Positions 34,179 through 45,554 are shown, counted from the stretch's first letter. The stretch: DNA of 64,000 nucleotides from DATDIC01 sp963764525 (GCA_963764525.1 CAVXTC010000020.1:1-64000); one strand, 5' to 3'. Notes: generated from the sequence alone by a model not told the origin. Numbers and translations are program-made.

Positions 34179-35477
34179 ATGCCGACCAACCAGACGCAGC
34201 ACCCTGAGACGCTGGCCCTGCACGCCGGCTGGCGACGCGACGAAGCGACCACCGCGGTGGCCGTCCCGATCTACCAGACCACCTCCTACCAGTTCGACAG
34301 TGCCGAACACGCGGCCAATCTGTTCGCGCTCAAGGAACTGGGCAATATCTACACGCGGATCATGAACCCCACCTGCGATGCGTTCGAGAAGCGCATCGCC
34401 GCGGTCGAGGGCGGGGTGGCGGCGCTGGCGCTCGGCTCCGGCCAGGCGGCATCGGCGTTTTCGGTGCTGAACCTGGCCCGTGCCGGAGACAACATCGTGT
34501 CGTCCACCGACCTGTATGGCGGCACCTGGAACCTGTTCGGCAATACGCTGAAGGACCTCGGCATCGAGACGCGCTTTGTGGATCCGTCCGATCCGGAGGC
34601 GTTCGCCCGCGCCACCGATGACCGGACCCGCGTCTATTATGCCGAGACACTGCCCAACCCGAAGCTGATCCCGTTCCCGATCGCTGAAGTCGCCGCGATC
34701 GGCCGCGGCTTCGGGATTCCCCTGATCATGGACAACACCGCGGCGCCGATCCTGGTGCGCCCCTTCGACCACGGGGCCGCCGTGGTGATGCACTCGGCGA
34801 CCAAGTATATCGGCGGCCACGGCACCTCGATCGGCGGCGTGGTGATCGATGGCGGCAATTTCGACTGGGAGGCGCACGCCGCGCGTCAGCCGGCACTGAA
34901 TACGCCAGACCCCAGCTACCATGGCGCGGTCTGGTCGCAGGCGGCCAAGCCGCTGGGACCGATCGCGTATATCCTGAAAATGCGGGTCACCCTGCTGCGC
35001 GACCTCGGGGCCCCGCTGAGCCCGTTCAACGCCTTCCTGTTCCTCCAGGGCATCGAGACCCTGCCGCTGCGGATCCGCGAGCACAGCCGCAACGCGCGTG
35101 CGGTGGCGGATTTCCTGGCCACCCGCAAGGAGATCGCGAAGGTTATCCATCCGGCGCACCATGCCGGCCTCGGCGCCGAGCGGACGGCAAAATACATGCC
35201 GCACGGCCAGGGTGGGCTGGTCGGCTTCGAACTGGCCGGCGGCGCCGGGGCGGGCCGCAAATTCATCGATGCCTTGCAGATGTTCTACCACGTGGCGAAT
35301 ATCGGCGATGCCCGCAGCCTGGCGATCCATCCGGCGAGCACGACCCACTCCCAGTTGTCCGAGACGGAGCAGCGCGCCACCGGGGTCACCCCGGGTTATG
35401 TCCGCCTGTCGGTCGGCCTGGAGCATATCGACGACATCATCGCCGATCTGACCCAGGCGCTGGACGCCGCACGCTGA
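34179..35477 (+). CDS. metY: O-acetylhomoserine sulfhydrylase
   Basis: PLP enzyme that makes homocysteine from O-acetylhomoserine and sulfide. The 432-residue protein is intact: AVPIYQTTSYQFDSAEHAA, LALGSGQAASAFSVLNLARA, STDLYGGTWNLFG, the PLP-lysine segment MHSATKYIGGHGTSIGGVV and SLAIHPASTTHSQLSETEQ. Its length and these motifs fit MetY rather than MetB or MetZ. A TATAGT hexamer lies at 34143-34148 upstream. No SAM riboswitch was seen. Confidence 0.93.
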   Translation: MPTNQTQHPETLALHAGWRRDEATTAVAVPIYQTTSYQFDSAEHAANLFALKELGNIYTRIMNPTCDAFEKRIAAVEGGVAALALGSGQAASAFSVLNLARAGDNIVSSTDLYGGTWNLFGNTLKDLGIETRFVDPSDPEAFARATDDRTRVYYAETLPNPKLIPFPIAEVAAIGRGFGIPLIMDNTAAPILVRPFDHGAAVVMHSATKYIGGHGTSIGGVVIDGGNFDWEAHAARQPALNTPDPSYHGAVWSQAAKPLGPIAYILKMRVTLLRDLGAPLSPFNAFLFLQGIETLPLRIREHSRNARAVADFLATRKEIAKVIHPAHHAGLGAERTAKYMPHGQGGLVGFELAGGAGAGRKFIDALQMFYHVANIGDARSLAIHPASTTHSQLSETEQRATGVTPGYVRLSVGLEHIDDIIADLTQALDAAR

Positions 35478-35767
35478 CACAGGGAACGGCTTGGGTGCTC
35501 AGTCCGTGTTAGTGAACCGCCGGGCGAAGTTGATTCGGGCCGGTCCATCCGCGCCACGGTCAGCAGATGGTGCGTCACCAAGCGGGAACAGGCGCTGACG
35601 GCGCTTTCGCGAGTGTTCCGCTGCAATCTGGTGCTGGTCCGCGCGCTGGATGAGGCGGATGCGCCGCTGAATGGCGCCGCCATCGGCTGCCGCCGGTTCG
35701 ATCGGTTAACCTTTGGGCAACGGTTTCAGCGCAGGATGCAGTCGCCGCTTACGGGAGGGGACCGGTG
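35478..35767. other. gene-free spacer between metY and the EPS locus
   Basis: About 290 bases between the ends of two converging genes. No supported open frame and no clear terminator hairpin. I see nothing specific in it. Confidence 0.3.
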
Positions 35768-37157
35768 TCAGCGCGCGCCTTCGCGGAACAGGATCACGCG
35801 AACCGTCGAAACCAGGATCAGCAGATCAAGGAAGGTGCTGCGGTTCTTGACGTAATACAGGTCGTAGGAGAGCTTCTCGCGAGCGTCCTCCACGGAGGCG
35901 CCATAGGGAAAATTCACTTGCGCCCAGCCGGTGATGCCCGGTTTGACGTAACTTCGCTCGTTGTAGAACGGGATAACCTGGGTGAGCTGGGTAACGAAGT
36001 GCGGTCGCTCCGGCCGGGGCCCGATCAGGCTCATTTCGCCGTGCAGGACGTTCAGCAACTGTGGCAGCTCATCGATGCGAATGGAGCGGATGAAGGCGCC
36101 GACGCGGGTGACCCGCGGGTCGCGCTTGGCGGCCCAGCGCGGCGCTCCTTCAGCCTCGGCATCGGTGACCATGCTGCGAAACTTGAGCAGGGTGAACGGC
36201 GCGCCGTACAGATCCTGCACGTTGCTGGCGGTACAGCACCGGGCCGGGGCTGTCGAGCTTGACCAGGATGGCGGCGACCAGCATCAGCGGGAAGCGTCAG
36301 CGCGAGCAGCACCAGGCTGACGACGATGTCCACGCACCGCTTGACCAAGCGGGACAGCGGGCCGTTGCTGAAGCCCTCGTCGCGCAGGAACCACCTGGCA
36401 TCGATACGGCCAAGATTGACCCGGCCCAGGTGCTGTTCCCAGAACGAGAGGTCATCATAAACTCGTATGCCGCGCAGCCGCAGATCCAGCAGCCGCTCAC
36501 GTTCGGCGATCTCAGTCGGCTCGGTGCCGTCCAGCGTGCCGGAGGCCACGACCACGCCCCAAATGTGGCGCTGGCGCAGCGTCGCCGGGGTTATGGCGGC
36601 AATGTCGGCAAGTCCGTAGTTAAGGCCGGCGATCTCGAACAACTTGCCGCGACCGCTGCGGATCGCCTGGGCGGTTTGTTTGGCCGACCCGTCGGCGCCC
36701 CACGCACCAGAACCCGCTGGGCAAACAGCCTTTGCCGCAGGGCCAGGCTGAACACGGAACGGCTGACCACGGCGAAGCCGATCCAGATCACCAGCACCTT
36801 GGCCAGCCAGATCGCGTACGTGACACTCAGCCCGACGTTGAAATGACCGCTGACGATCAGGGCGACCGGGAAGGCGATGATGGCGGCGACGGCAGAATTC
36901 AACACCAGGCGCCGGCGATCGAGACAAATCTCCGGCCGGTACAGTCCGATCGCCACGGCGCAAATTCCAATGACCCCCGCCAACCGGGCGGCATGGTGCA
37001 GCGATGGGGCATCGAGCGGCAGCCGCACAAGGTGGTTCGTGCCGAGCACGCCTTGCGTGGCGGCCATGGCATAGATGACGGTGAACGAGAGCAGCAGTTC
37101 GAGCAGGCCAAGCAAAGCCATCTCGACCGGCACGTAACGGCCGAAAATTCGCGTCAT
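35768..37157 (-). CDS. EPS sugar transferase, polyprenyl-phosphate type (frameshifted)
   Basis: Starts exopolysaccharide assembly by moving a sugar-1-phosphate onto undecaprenyl phosphate. ATG 37157 gives MTRIFGRYVPVEMALLGLLE, four N-terminal membrane segments and a Rossmann-like region; the C-terminal bacterial sugar-transferase domain has RLVKRCVDIVVSLVLLAL, LLKFRSMVTDAEAEG, IRSIRIDELPQLLNVLHGEM, SLIGPRPERP and YVKPGITGWAQVNFPYGAS. About 462 residues after correcting shifts near 36692, 36295 and 36222. It matches the sugar transferase of XrtA loci. It is divergent from the rest of the locus. Confidence 0.9.
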
Positions 37158-37547
37158 CACTGCACTCCCCCGGCGCCCAGGCGATCGAGCCCCGTCACAC
37201 GCTATCAGCCGCACGGATGAACTACCCGTGCGGATCACGGTGCGGGGCTCCGTTAGTCAGGCTGGAGCCGTTCCGATCCGTCCTCAGATTAGAAGTGGGG
37301 CGTAAACTTCTACAAACCGCTTCGATCGTCAAGAACTTCTTTCTGCTTGATTTGGGGGCAGCTTTAGACGAAGCATTCAGCGCGGGCGCGGCTGTCGCGC
37401 CCGGTAATAGGGCAGGCTGCGCCGCCGCCGCTCAGGCTGCGGCCGGTCTGTCGGCTTGAGCGGCCGGTAGGAACGATGGTGTCCACAGAACAACTTGGGG
37501 AGGGGATGTCGGCCTGCCAATCCTCTCACGTCCGCTTGCCTCATCGG
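37158..37547. promoter_or_regulatory. divergent control region of the EPS locus
   Basis: This 390-base spacer is AT-richer in the middle and has several dyads: CCGCACGG/CCGTGCGG (37209-37233, 9-base spacer), TAGAAGT/ACTTCTA (37290-37312, 9-base spacer) and CGGGCGCG/CGCGCCCG (37383-37403). None is followed by a T-run, so the first two are better read as possible operators than terminators. No sigma-54 promoter was found. Confidence 0.45.
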
Positions 37548-37621
37548 AGGCGCGTAGCTCAGTGGCAGAGCGCTGCCCGCACACGGCAGAGGCGGGGGTT
37601 CAACTCCTTCCGCGCCTACCA
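37548..37621 (+). tRNA. tRNA-Val(CAC) with an unusual anticodon loop
   Basis: A 74-base gene with encoded CCA. The acceptor AGGCGCG pairs with CGCGCCT (7 bp), T8-A9 are present, the D-stem is GCTC/GAGC and the anticodon stem CTGCC/GGCAG is perfect. The loop is CGCACAC, placing CAC at 34-36 but G instead of the near-universal T at position 33. The T-stem has two G-T pairs and the variable loop is one base short. It lies between the two divergent arms of the EPS locus. Confidence 0.8.
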
Positions 37622-37660
37622 GCCGCCCGGTTTCCACCTGCCACCAAGGACATCGCCGCC

Positions 37661-38301
37661 GTGCTGAGGCCAACCATCCTGTCTGCTGAGTGTCCTGATC
37701 AGCGGCGCCGGGCTTGTCGCCTGCACGACGCACACAGCACGGCAATGCGATCGCCACGGTGCCGGCGGTGCCCGCGCAGGACCGATACCAGTGAATACGT
37801 GATCGGCGCCGGCGACGGATTGAGCGTGTTCGTCTATCAGGCGCCGGAACTCAGCGACAAGAGACGTTACCGTCCGCCCGGACGGCAAGATCTCGATCCC
37901 GCTGGTCCAGGATATTCAAGCCGCCGGCTTCACCCCGCCCGAACTGGCGAAAAATATCGGGCAACGGCTCCGGCAATACGTCAAAGACCCCGAACGTCAC
38001 CGTCATCGTCCGCAGCTTCGTCGGTCCGTTCGATCGGCAGATCAAGGTCGTCGGCGAAGCGACCGAGCCACAGGCGATGCCGTACCGCAACGGCATGAGC
38101 GTGCTCGACGTCATGATCGACACCAAGGGGCTTACCAAATATGCCGCCGGCAACCGGGCCGTGATCGTTCGCCGTGATAGCGCCGGCAAGGAGCAGGAGA
38201 TCCACGTGCATCTGAGCGATCTGATCAAGGACGGCGACATGACCCAGAACGTCCGCATGCAGCCGGGGGACACGCTGATCATCCCGCAGTCCTGGTTCTG
38301 A
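37661..38301 (+). CDS. XrtA-associated polysaccharide export lipoprotein, Wza-like (frameshifted)
   Basis: Outer-membrane export protein. GTG 37661 follows AAGGA. A lipoprotein signal LSVLISGAGLVAC appears after one correction near 37683. After further single-base corrections near 37744, 37792, 37862 and 37989 it reads YVIGAGDGLSVFVYQAPELS (polysaccharide export domain), DVTVRPDGKISIPLVQDIQA, VTVIVRSFVGPFDRQIKVVG and MQPGDTLIIPQSWF. About 210 residues, typical for the XrtA type. Five indels in 640 bases is the highest density in the window. Confidence 0.85.
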
Positions 38302-38313
38302 GGAGCGCCGCGC

Positions 38314-39834
38314 ATGGGTGCCATTTTCACGCTGCTCCGCCGATCCCTGAAAGCGGCTTGGCGACGCCGCTGGCTGGGAGTGGCGATCGCCTGGGTGATC
38401 TGCCTGGTCGGCTGGGTCGGCGTCAGCAAGGTGCCGAACCAGTACCAGGCCAGCGCCCGGCTCTATATCGACACCAATGCGGTGCTGACGCCGCTGCTGA
38501 AGAACCTGGCCGTCAATTCCTCCCCGGACGCGCAACTCAGGGTGCTGCAGAGCACGCTGGTCAGCCGTCCCAACATCCAGACGCTGATCTCCAAGACCGA
38601 CCTCGACCTCGCGCGTGACCGACTCCGCCGCAGCGCGACGCGCTGGTCACCAGCTTGATGACCGACATCTCTGTCAAGTCGGACAACAGGCTGAACCTGT
38701 TCTACCATCCAGTACAGCAATCCGAGCCCGAAACTGGCGCGCGACGTGGTACAGACCCTGCTGACGATCTTCATCGAAAGCGCCACCGGCGGCAATCGGC
38801 GTGACATGCAGGACGCCCGCGTGTTCCTCCAGCATCAGATCGCGTCGTACGAGCAGCAGCTTCGCACCGCCGAGGCGCGTCGCGCGGAGTTCCGCGCCAA
38901 GTATCCAGGTCTGGTCATCGCCGATACCAACAACGGGACCGCCGAAGGGGCTAATCCGCTGGACACCCTGCAAGCCCATATCTCTCAGACCGAGAACGCC
39001 CTGCAGGAGAAGACGGCGCTGGTCGCCGCCCTGAAGAAGGACCTGGAGACCATGCAGCCGACGCTGCCTGAGACCGCCGGGGGCCAGGGCGCGCCGACGA
39101 CGCTTGCCGGGGCCGAGCAAAAGTTGCGCATGTTGCGGCTGCAATACACCGATGCTTTTCCGGATGTGATCGCCACTCAGAAACTGATCGCGGCACTGAA
39201 AGGCATCGCCCGGCTCACGGCGGCGTCGGCGGACACGCCGATGCCAAACCCGGGATATGATCAACTGAAGCTGAGGATTCTGGACCTGAGCGTCGAGGCC
39301 GACGGGTTGAAACGCCAGTTAACCGCGATGCAGGATTAGCGAGTCAAGCTGCTGGAACTGCAACGCCTGCGGCCGAACCTGCTGGCGGAGTACCAGAACA
39401 TCACACGCGACTATTCCATTCTGCGCACGAACTACGATGAATTGCTGGCCCGCCTGCAATCCGCCAACATCGGCGAGGCGGCCGACACCCAGGCGGACAA
39501 AGTGCAAGATCCGCGTCGTCGATCCGCCGGTTGTTCCGCGTCATCCCGTCATCGCCCAACCGGATACTGCTGGTCAGCATCGTGCTGGTCATCGGTCTGG
39601 CCGTCGGCGCGGCGGTGCCGATGCTGCTGTCCCAGCTCGACCGCTCGTTCTGGGTGGTCGAGGACCTGCGCAGCCTGGGACTGCCGGTGCTCGGCGGCAT
39701 TTCGCTGCTGACCGGCATCTCGCTGCGGCGCCGGATGCTGGCGGTCACGCAGCTTCTGCATTGCCGTGATCGTCCTGATCGGCCTGTACGGGGCGCTCAT
39801 GTTCCGCATCCTGCGCGCCACGGCCGTGGTCTGA
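38314..39834 (+). CDS. XrtA-associated chain-length determinant protein (frameshifted)
   Basis: Wzz/GNVR-type inner-membrane protein that sets polysaccharide length. N-terminal membrane segment VAIAWVICLVGWVGVSKVPN followed by YQASARLYIDTNAVLTPLLK; the middle is coiled-coil (EQQLRTAEARRAEFRAKYPG, ALVAALKKDLETMQ); then NYDELLARLQSANIGEAADT, the C-terminal RVVDPPVVPR and membrane segment ILLVSIVLVIGLAVGAAVP. Shifts near 38625, 38705, 39510 and 39755 and an in-frame TAG at 39337-39339 interrupt it. The stop touches the next ATG. Confidence 0.85.
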
Positions 39835-40747
39835 ATGACCACGCCCGGCAAGCTGCACCTGGTCGAGCGGGCGGCCGAGCGGCTGCGCCGCGCCGGCGCC
39901 GCGCCGGATCTGAGCGGTCCCTCGCCGAAGCCCGCCCGGGGCGTTGCCGCCTCCCGACGGGCTGCCGCCGGCAAACGGGGTTCCCGCCACCGGGTTGTCC
40001 GAAGGCCTGCCCGCCTCGGCGCATCCGCCGATCGCATTGGCGGCATTCGGCAAGCTGGGTTGATCAATGCGCAAGACCGCGCGCAATCGGGTCAGCGAGG
40101 AGTTCCGGCTGGTGCAGGGCCAGGTGCTGCGGGCCGCCTTCGCGCAACCCGGCGGCGAGGCGGGCTTCACTAACCTGCTGATGGTCACCAGCGCGCGCCC
40201 GAAGGAGGGTAAGACATTCACCGCGCTCAATCTAGCCGCCAGCATCGCCCGACAGGGCGACCGGCAGGTGTTGCTGGTCGATGCCGACGCGAAGAATGGC
40301 TCACTGGGCGACACGCTCGGCCTCGCCCAATCACCCGGCCTGCTCGATCTGGCACTGGCGCCGACAATGGACCCGCTGCCTCTGCTGCGCTCCACCGAGA
40401 TCGGGATGCTGTCGCTTCTGCCGGTCGGTCAGCAGCGCGGTGAACGGCCGGAGCTGTTCGCCAGCGATCAAATGGTCCGGGCGATGCAGAATCTGGGGCG
40501 TCGCTTCGCTGACCGGTTGGTGATCCTGGACGTCGCGCCCTGCCTTTCCACCAGCGACCCGGCAACTCTGGCGCCGGTGGTCGGCCAGATCCTGTTCGTG
40601 ATCGAAGCGGAACGGACCCAGCGCGATGAGGTCGAAGCCTCGCTCGACCTGATCCAGACCTGCCCGACGATCACCTTGCTCTTGAACAAGGTGCAGATGT
40701 CGACGCCGCGAAGCTTCGGGGTCTATTCTTACACCTACGCATCATGA
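39835..40747 (+). CDS. XrtA-associated tyrosine-kinase-like ATPase (frameshifted)
   Basis: Partner of the chain-length protein in polysaccharide synthesis. After a proline-rich front (TTPGKLHLVERAAERLRRAG) and a shift near 40050, it has EEFRLVQGQVLRAAFAQPGG, Walker A SARPKEGKTFTALNLA, Walker A' VLLVDADAKNGSLGDTLGL and Walker B LVILDVAPCLSTSDP. It lacks the tyrosine-rich tail of Wzc-type kinases but ends FGVYSYTYAS. About 303 residues. Confidence 0.87.
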
Positions 40748-42495
40748 CCGCGAATCGGCGGGGCAGAGGGGATGGCAGCCGGAATACACGCCGCACCGCC
40801 GTGGCTGGCCTGTGCTGGGAGCGAGCACTGCTGTGCTGCTTGGCCGGTGCACGGCCAGCGGACATGCCCAGACTCGGGCCTCGACAACTCCGGGGGCCGC
40901 TCGGGTTTCCCGGGAAGCGGGCCATTCGCCAATCCGTTTCCCGCCACGCCTGGCGCGAACCGAGACGCCGAATTTCAAGTATCAGTCCAATCTCGGGCCG
41001 GGCGATGGGCGCTGTTCCGGCGCCCGGCTTTACCGTCGTGCCCAGGATCAGCGCCTACGAGGAATTCAACGACAACATATTCCAGTCAGAAACCGACCGG
41101 CGCTACGATTTCATAACACTGCTCTCTCCGGGCGTGGCGATCGCCGGCGAATACGCCGCGGCTGAACCTCAGCCTGAACTACAATCCGATCTTGCGGGTC
41201 TATGCCCGAACCCCCCATCAGGACTCGATCGGCCAGCAATTGCTGGGGGTCGCCGATGACATCGTGGTGCCCGACACGTTTTTCGTGAAGGCGACTGCCT
41301 TCGCCGACGAGGTGCCGACCAATGGCGGGTTCACCGGCCTGAATTTTGGCGCCCCGACGGTCGGCACCCAAGGGTTCGGCGGGGGCGCCCAGAGCCTGAA
41401 CAAAAGCAACCTGACGCAGACCGAAAGCTCGCAGCTTTTTCCCTACGTGCTGCACCGCTTCGGTGACACCGGGACCGGCAAGTTCGGGATCAACCTGACG
41501 CAGACCTACGCGAGCAGCACCAGCGGCTCGCTGCTCAATTCGCCGAACGGGCCAGCCAGCCGCACCGAGACCGGCGAAGCCATCGCGCAGTTCCTGAGCG
41601 GACCGCAATTCGGCGCGGACCATCGATCTGGTGACGCTCGACGCGGCTCACACAATCGGCAGCGGGGATACAGAACGGTTCCGACCCGGGCCATCGCCGA
41701 GCAATCGGATCGGCTATGTGGTGACCCGGCAGGTCCTGGTATTCGGCGAGTTCGGGGCCGAGGACATCAATTATCCGAACGCGGCGCCGCCGATAAAAAT
41801 CCATGACGGCGTCTGGGGACTTGGCACGACGCTCACGCCGAACGCCGACAGTGAACTGACGGTCGAATATGGCCACCGCGATGGAATCACCTCGTTCCAG
41901 GGCCTCGCCCGCTATACGGTGACCGCGCGCACGGTGCTGACCGCGCGATACACCTCCGGTCTCACCACCGACTTGCAGCAGATCGAAAGCGCAATTGTCG
42001 CAGACCGGGGTGGACCCGCGAGGGCAATCCGGTCAACCTGGAGACCGGCGCGCCGGTCTCGATCGTCAACTCGCTGACCGGCGATCAACAACAACCTGTA
42101 CCGCAGCCATACGCTTGACGGCCACCGCCACGACCCTGCTCGATCGCGACACCATTCGCTGAGCGTGCAGCACCTGAACCGGCAGGCGGTGGCGACCGCG
42201 CCCGGACAGACGCCGGCGGTGAACGACGTGAGCACGACCGGAACCGCCACCTGGCGCCATGAGATCAGCGAGCGGGCCAGCCTGACCAGCAGCGTGAGTA
42301 TCGGCAACGCGCGTTCTGATGAGCATCCCGCAGCAGAACGAGACAGTTCTTCGGCGCAGCGCGTTGTTCCGCTATCAGTTCTCGGACAAGCTCACCGGCT
42401 CGGTGGCCTATAACTTCATCGACCGGCACTCCAATGTCCCCGGCGTTTCGATGTATAATAACGTCGTTCTCGTCGGCATCACCCGAACATTCTGA
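40744..42495 (+). CDS. XrtA-associated outer-membrane beta-barrel protein (frameshifted)
   Basis: About 580 residues of the outer-membrane protein family tied to PEP-CTERM EPS loci. Beta-strand-rich segments with alternating polarity: FTVVPRISAYEEFNDNIFQS, FITLLSPGVAIAGEYAA, LRVYARTPHQDSIGQQLLG, IGYVVTRQVLVFGEFGAEDI, LTPNADSELTVEYGHRDGI and the C-terminal LTGSVAYNFIDRHSNV ending VLVGITRTF, with a terminal aromatic residue as in many barrels. At least five indels (near 41160, 41615, 42003, 42080 and 42315) are present. A signal peptide is not clear because the first 90 codons are scrambled. Confidence 0.75.
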
Positions 42496-42504
42496 TACTG
42501 CATC

Positions 42505-43563
42505 GTGTACGAAAACTTCTACCGCCTGACCGGCATCCCGTTCCAGCTCACGCCCGACAGCCGATTCTTCTTCGGCAGCGCCAGCCATAGCCGGGCGATC
42601 TCGCACCTGGTCTATGGCCTGGACCAGCAGGAAGGCTTCATCGTCATCACCGGTGAGGTGGGGGCCGGCAAGACCACGCTGGTCGAGCAGCTCTGGTCGC
42701 AGCTCGACCGCCGCACCTACGTGCTCGGCCGGGTCGTCACCACCCAGGTCTCCGGCGACGACCTGCTGCGGCTGATCGTCACCAGCTACGGCATGGACGA
42801 CGGCGGGCGCCGACAAGGCCAGCCTGCTGCGTCGGTTCGAAAAGATGGTGCGCGAGCAGCGCGCCGCCGGCCGGCGCTGCCTGCTGGTGGTCGATGAGGT
42901 GCAGAACCTGTCGGTCGCCGCGCTCGAGGAGCTGCGGATGCTGTCCAACATCACCGTGGACGGCCGCGCCTCGGTGCAGACCATCCTGCTCGGCCAGCCG
43001 CAATTCCGGCCGATGCTGGCCGGCCTCGATCTCGAGCAGCTCCGCCAGCGCGTCCTGGCCTCCTATCATCTCGGCCCGCTCACCGAGCAGGAGACGCGTG
43101 GCTATATCGAGCACCGGTTGCGCACGGTCGGCTGGGTCGATGACCCGCACTGGGAAGAAACCGCCTTCTCGCTGGTGTTTCGCCACACCGACGGCATCCC
43201 GCGGCGGGTCAACACGCTGTGCACCCGCATCCTGCTCTACGGCGCTCTGGAAGAAGCCCACGACGATCAGCAGCCGGGACGGTGCAGCACGATTGCCGCC
43301 GAGCTGGAACAGGACCTGGGTTCAACCGGTGCGCCGCTGCGTCCGGCGGGGTCCGGCAATGGCGCTCTGGCGACGGTCCCGGGCAACGGTCCCCGGGCGA
43401 TGGCGTGATGAACGATGGCGTCCTGGGCAACGGGGCCTATGGCATTCTGGGCGAGGGCCTGCTGCGCCGCATCGGCGCGCTGGAGCAGGGCATGGCCCGT
43501 CAGGACCGCATCTTTCGCCGGCTGATGGACCTGCTCGGCGGCTATCATGCGGCACCGCAATGA
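42505..43563 (+). CDS. XrtA/PEP-CTERM system-associated ATPase (frameshifted)
   Basis: AAA-type ATPase related to ExeA/general secretion ATPases. GTG 42505 gives YENFYRLTGIPFQLTPDSRF, FFGSASHSRAISHLVYGL, Walker A GEVGAGKTTLVEQLW and, after a shift near 42812, Walker B CLLVVDEVQNLS, LLGQPQFRPMLAGLDLEQLR and TDGIPRRVNTLCTRILLYGA. The last part, from NDGVLGNGAYG to RRIGALEQGMARQDRIFRR, is a coiled coil typical of the family's end but lies in another frame (shift near 43405). It could also be a separate 51-residue gene. Confidence 0.87.
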
Positions 43564-44498
43564 CAGCGCGCCCATCCCGGCCGGTCGCGCCGTCCGCAAT
43601 GCCATGACCGTCGATGTGGAGGACTATTTCCAGGTCCAGGCCTTCGCCCATTGTATTGCCCGCGATACCTGGGATGGCATTCGCCCGGCGGGTGGAAGCC
43701 GAACGTGGACCGCATCCTGGCGCAATTCGCCGCTGCCGGGGTGCGTGCCACGTTTTTCACTCTGGGCTGGATCGCCGAGCGCCATCCGGCGCATGGTGCG
43801 GCGGATCGTCGCCGCCGGCCACGAGCTGGCCAGCCACGGCTGGGATCACACCCGGGCCGATGCGCAGGACCCTGCCGCGTTCCGCGCCGATGTCGGCCGC
43901 ACCCGCCGGCTGCTGGAGGATATCGGCGGCGTGCCGGTGATCGGGTATCGCGCCGCCACGTTCTCGATCGGCGCGCGCAATCTCTGGGCGTTCGCGGTGC
44001 TGGAAAGCGAGGGCTACCGCTACAGTTCCAGCATCAACCCGATCCGCCACGATCTTTATGGCCAAATGCCGGATGCGCCGCGCAGTCCGTTCCGCCCGGA
44101 AGACGGCGGCCTGTGGGAGATTCCCGATGACCACCGTGCGGACCGCCGGCCGCAATCTGCCCTGCGCCGGCGGCGGTTATTTCCGGCTTACTGCCATACC
44201 GCGCTGTTCCGCTCCGGCTTGCGACATGTCAATCGAGCTGAAGGCAGCGTGCGGCGTGTTCTACTTCCACCCGTGGGAGATCGATCCTGGCCAGCCGCGC
44301 GTCGCCGGATCCGGCTGGAAATCGCACGCTGCGGCACTACATCAATCTCGCATCGCATGGCCGGGCGGCTCGATCGTCTGCTGCGGCGACTTTGCCTGGG
44401 ACCGGATGGACGCGGTGTTCGCCGATCTGCTGACCGGAACCCCGGCGACCAACGCCGCGGAACCGCAGCGCGAAACCCGCGCCACCATCCCCGCCTGA
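43547..44498 (+). CDS. XrtA-associated polysaccharide deacetylase, DUF3473 type (frameshifted)
   Basis: NodB-type de-N-acetylase with a DUF3473 tail. MTVDVEDYFQVQAFA contains the catalytic Asp pair; GVRATFFTLGWIAERHP, IVAAGHELASHGWDHTRAD (metal histidines), IGYRAATFSIGARNLW and SSSINPIRHDLYGQ follow; the tail has VFYFHPWEIDPGQPRV. Shifts near 43687, 43785, 44130 and 44255 break it. The start could be ATG 43547 or 43604 (MTVDVED). About 310 residues. Confidence 0.87.
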
Positions 44499-44514
44499 CC
44501 GTCCTGCACACACA

Positions 44515-45548
44515 ATGAGCGTTGTCCTTCGCCCGCTCGAAGCGGCCAGCGCGGCCGCCTGGGACGCGTTCGTCGAGGCCCATCCGGATGGCAGCTTCTT
44601 TCACCTCGCCGCCTGGCGCCCGGTGATCGAGCGCGCGTTCGGCCACACCACCCACTACACGCTGGCGGAGCGGGACGGCGCCATCACCGGCATCCTGCCG
44701 CTCGCGCAGGTCAAGACGCATGCTGTTCGGCAACGCTCTGGTGTCGGTGCCGTTCTGTGTCTATGGCGGTCCGCTGGCGGCCGATGCCGAAACCATCGCC
44801 GCGTTGGAAGCCCATGCGCAGGTGCTGATGCGGCGCACCGGTGCCGGCGCGGTGGAGTTTCGCCACCGCAATCGGGTCGATCAGCGAGTGGATCGAGCGG
44901 CCGGAGCTCTACGTGACCTTCCGCAAGCCGATCGAGGCGGACGACGATAAGAACCTGAAGGCCATTCCGCGCAAGCAGCGGGCGATGGTGCGCAAGGGCA
45001 TCCAGAATGGGCTCGTTTCGGTGGTCGGTCAGGAGACGAACGTGCTGCACCGGGTCTATGCCGAGAGCGTGCGCAACCTCGGCACGCCGGTCTTCTCGCG
45101 CCGCTACTTCCGCCTGCTGACTGAAGCGTTCCGCGGCTGCTGCGACGTGCTGACCGTGCTCGACCAGGGGCGGCCGATCGCCGCGGTGATGAATTTCTAC
45201 TTTCGCGACGAGGTGCTGCCCTATTACGGTGGAGGCACGGAGGAGGCCCGCAAGCGTGCCGGCAACGATTTCATGTACTGGGAAGTGATGCGCCGCGCCG
45301 CCGCCCGCGGCTGCCGTCTGTTCGATTTCGGCCGCAGCAAGGTCGGCACCGGGGCGCATGCGTTCAAGCACAACTGGGGCTTCGAACCAGCGCCGCTGCA
45401 CTATCGCTACAAGCTGAAGCCAGGCCAGGGCATCCCCGACCACAATCCGCTGAACCCGAAATACCGGCTGTTCATCGCCGCCTGGAAGCGGCTGCCGCTG
45501 CCGGTCGCCAATGCGATCGGGCCGCGGATCGTGCGCGGGCTGGGGTAA
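44515..45548 (+). CDS. XrtA-associated FemAB-like protein (frameshifted)
   Basis: GNAT/FemAB-fold acyltransferase of PEP-CTERM EPS loci, about 344 residues. Segments: AWDAFVEAHPDGSFFHLAAW, GILPLAQVKT, LFGNALVSVPFCVYGGPLAA, NLKAIPRKQRAMVRKGIQNG, FYFRDEVLPYYGGGTEEARK, AGNDFMYWEVMRRAAARGCR and LFDFGRSKVGTGAHAFKHNW. Shifts near 44720 and 44878. Its donor and acceptor are not established; FemAB relatives transfer amino acids from tRNA. Confidence 0.88.
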
Positions 45549-45554
45549 CATCAA

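Noticed and set aside
37480..38098. A plus-strand frame covering the tRNA and the export lipoprotein start
   Set aside because: It crosses the tRNA gene and loses the lipobox and export-domain motifs, which appear only when several single-base shifts are corrected.
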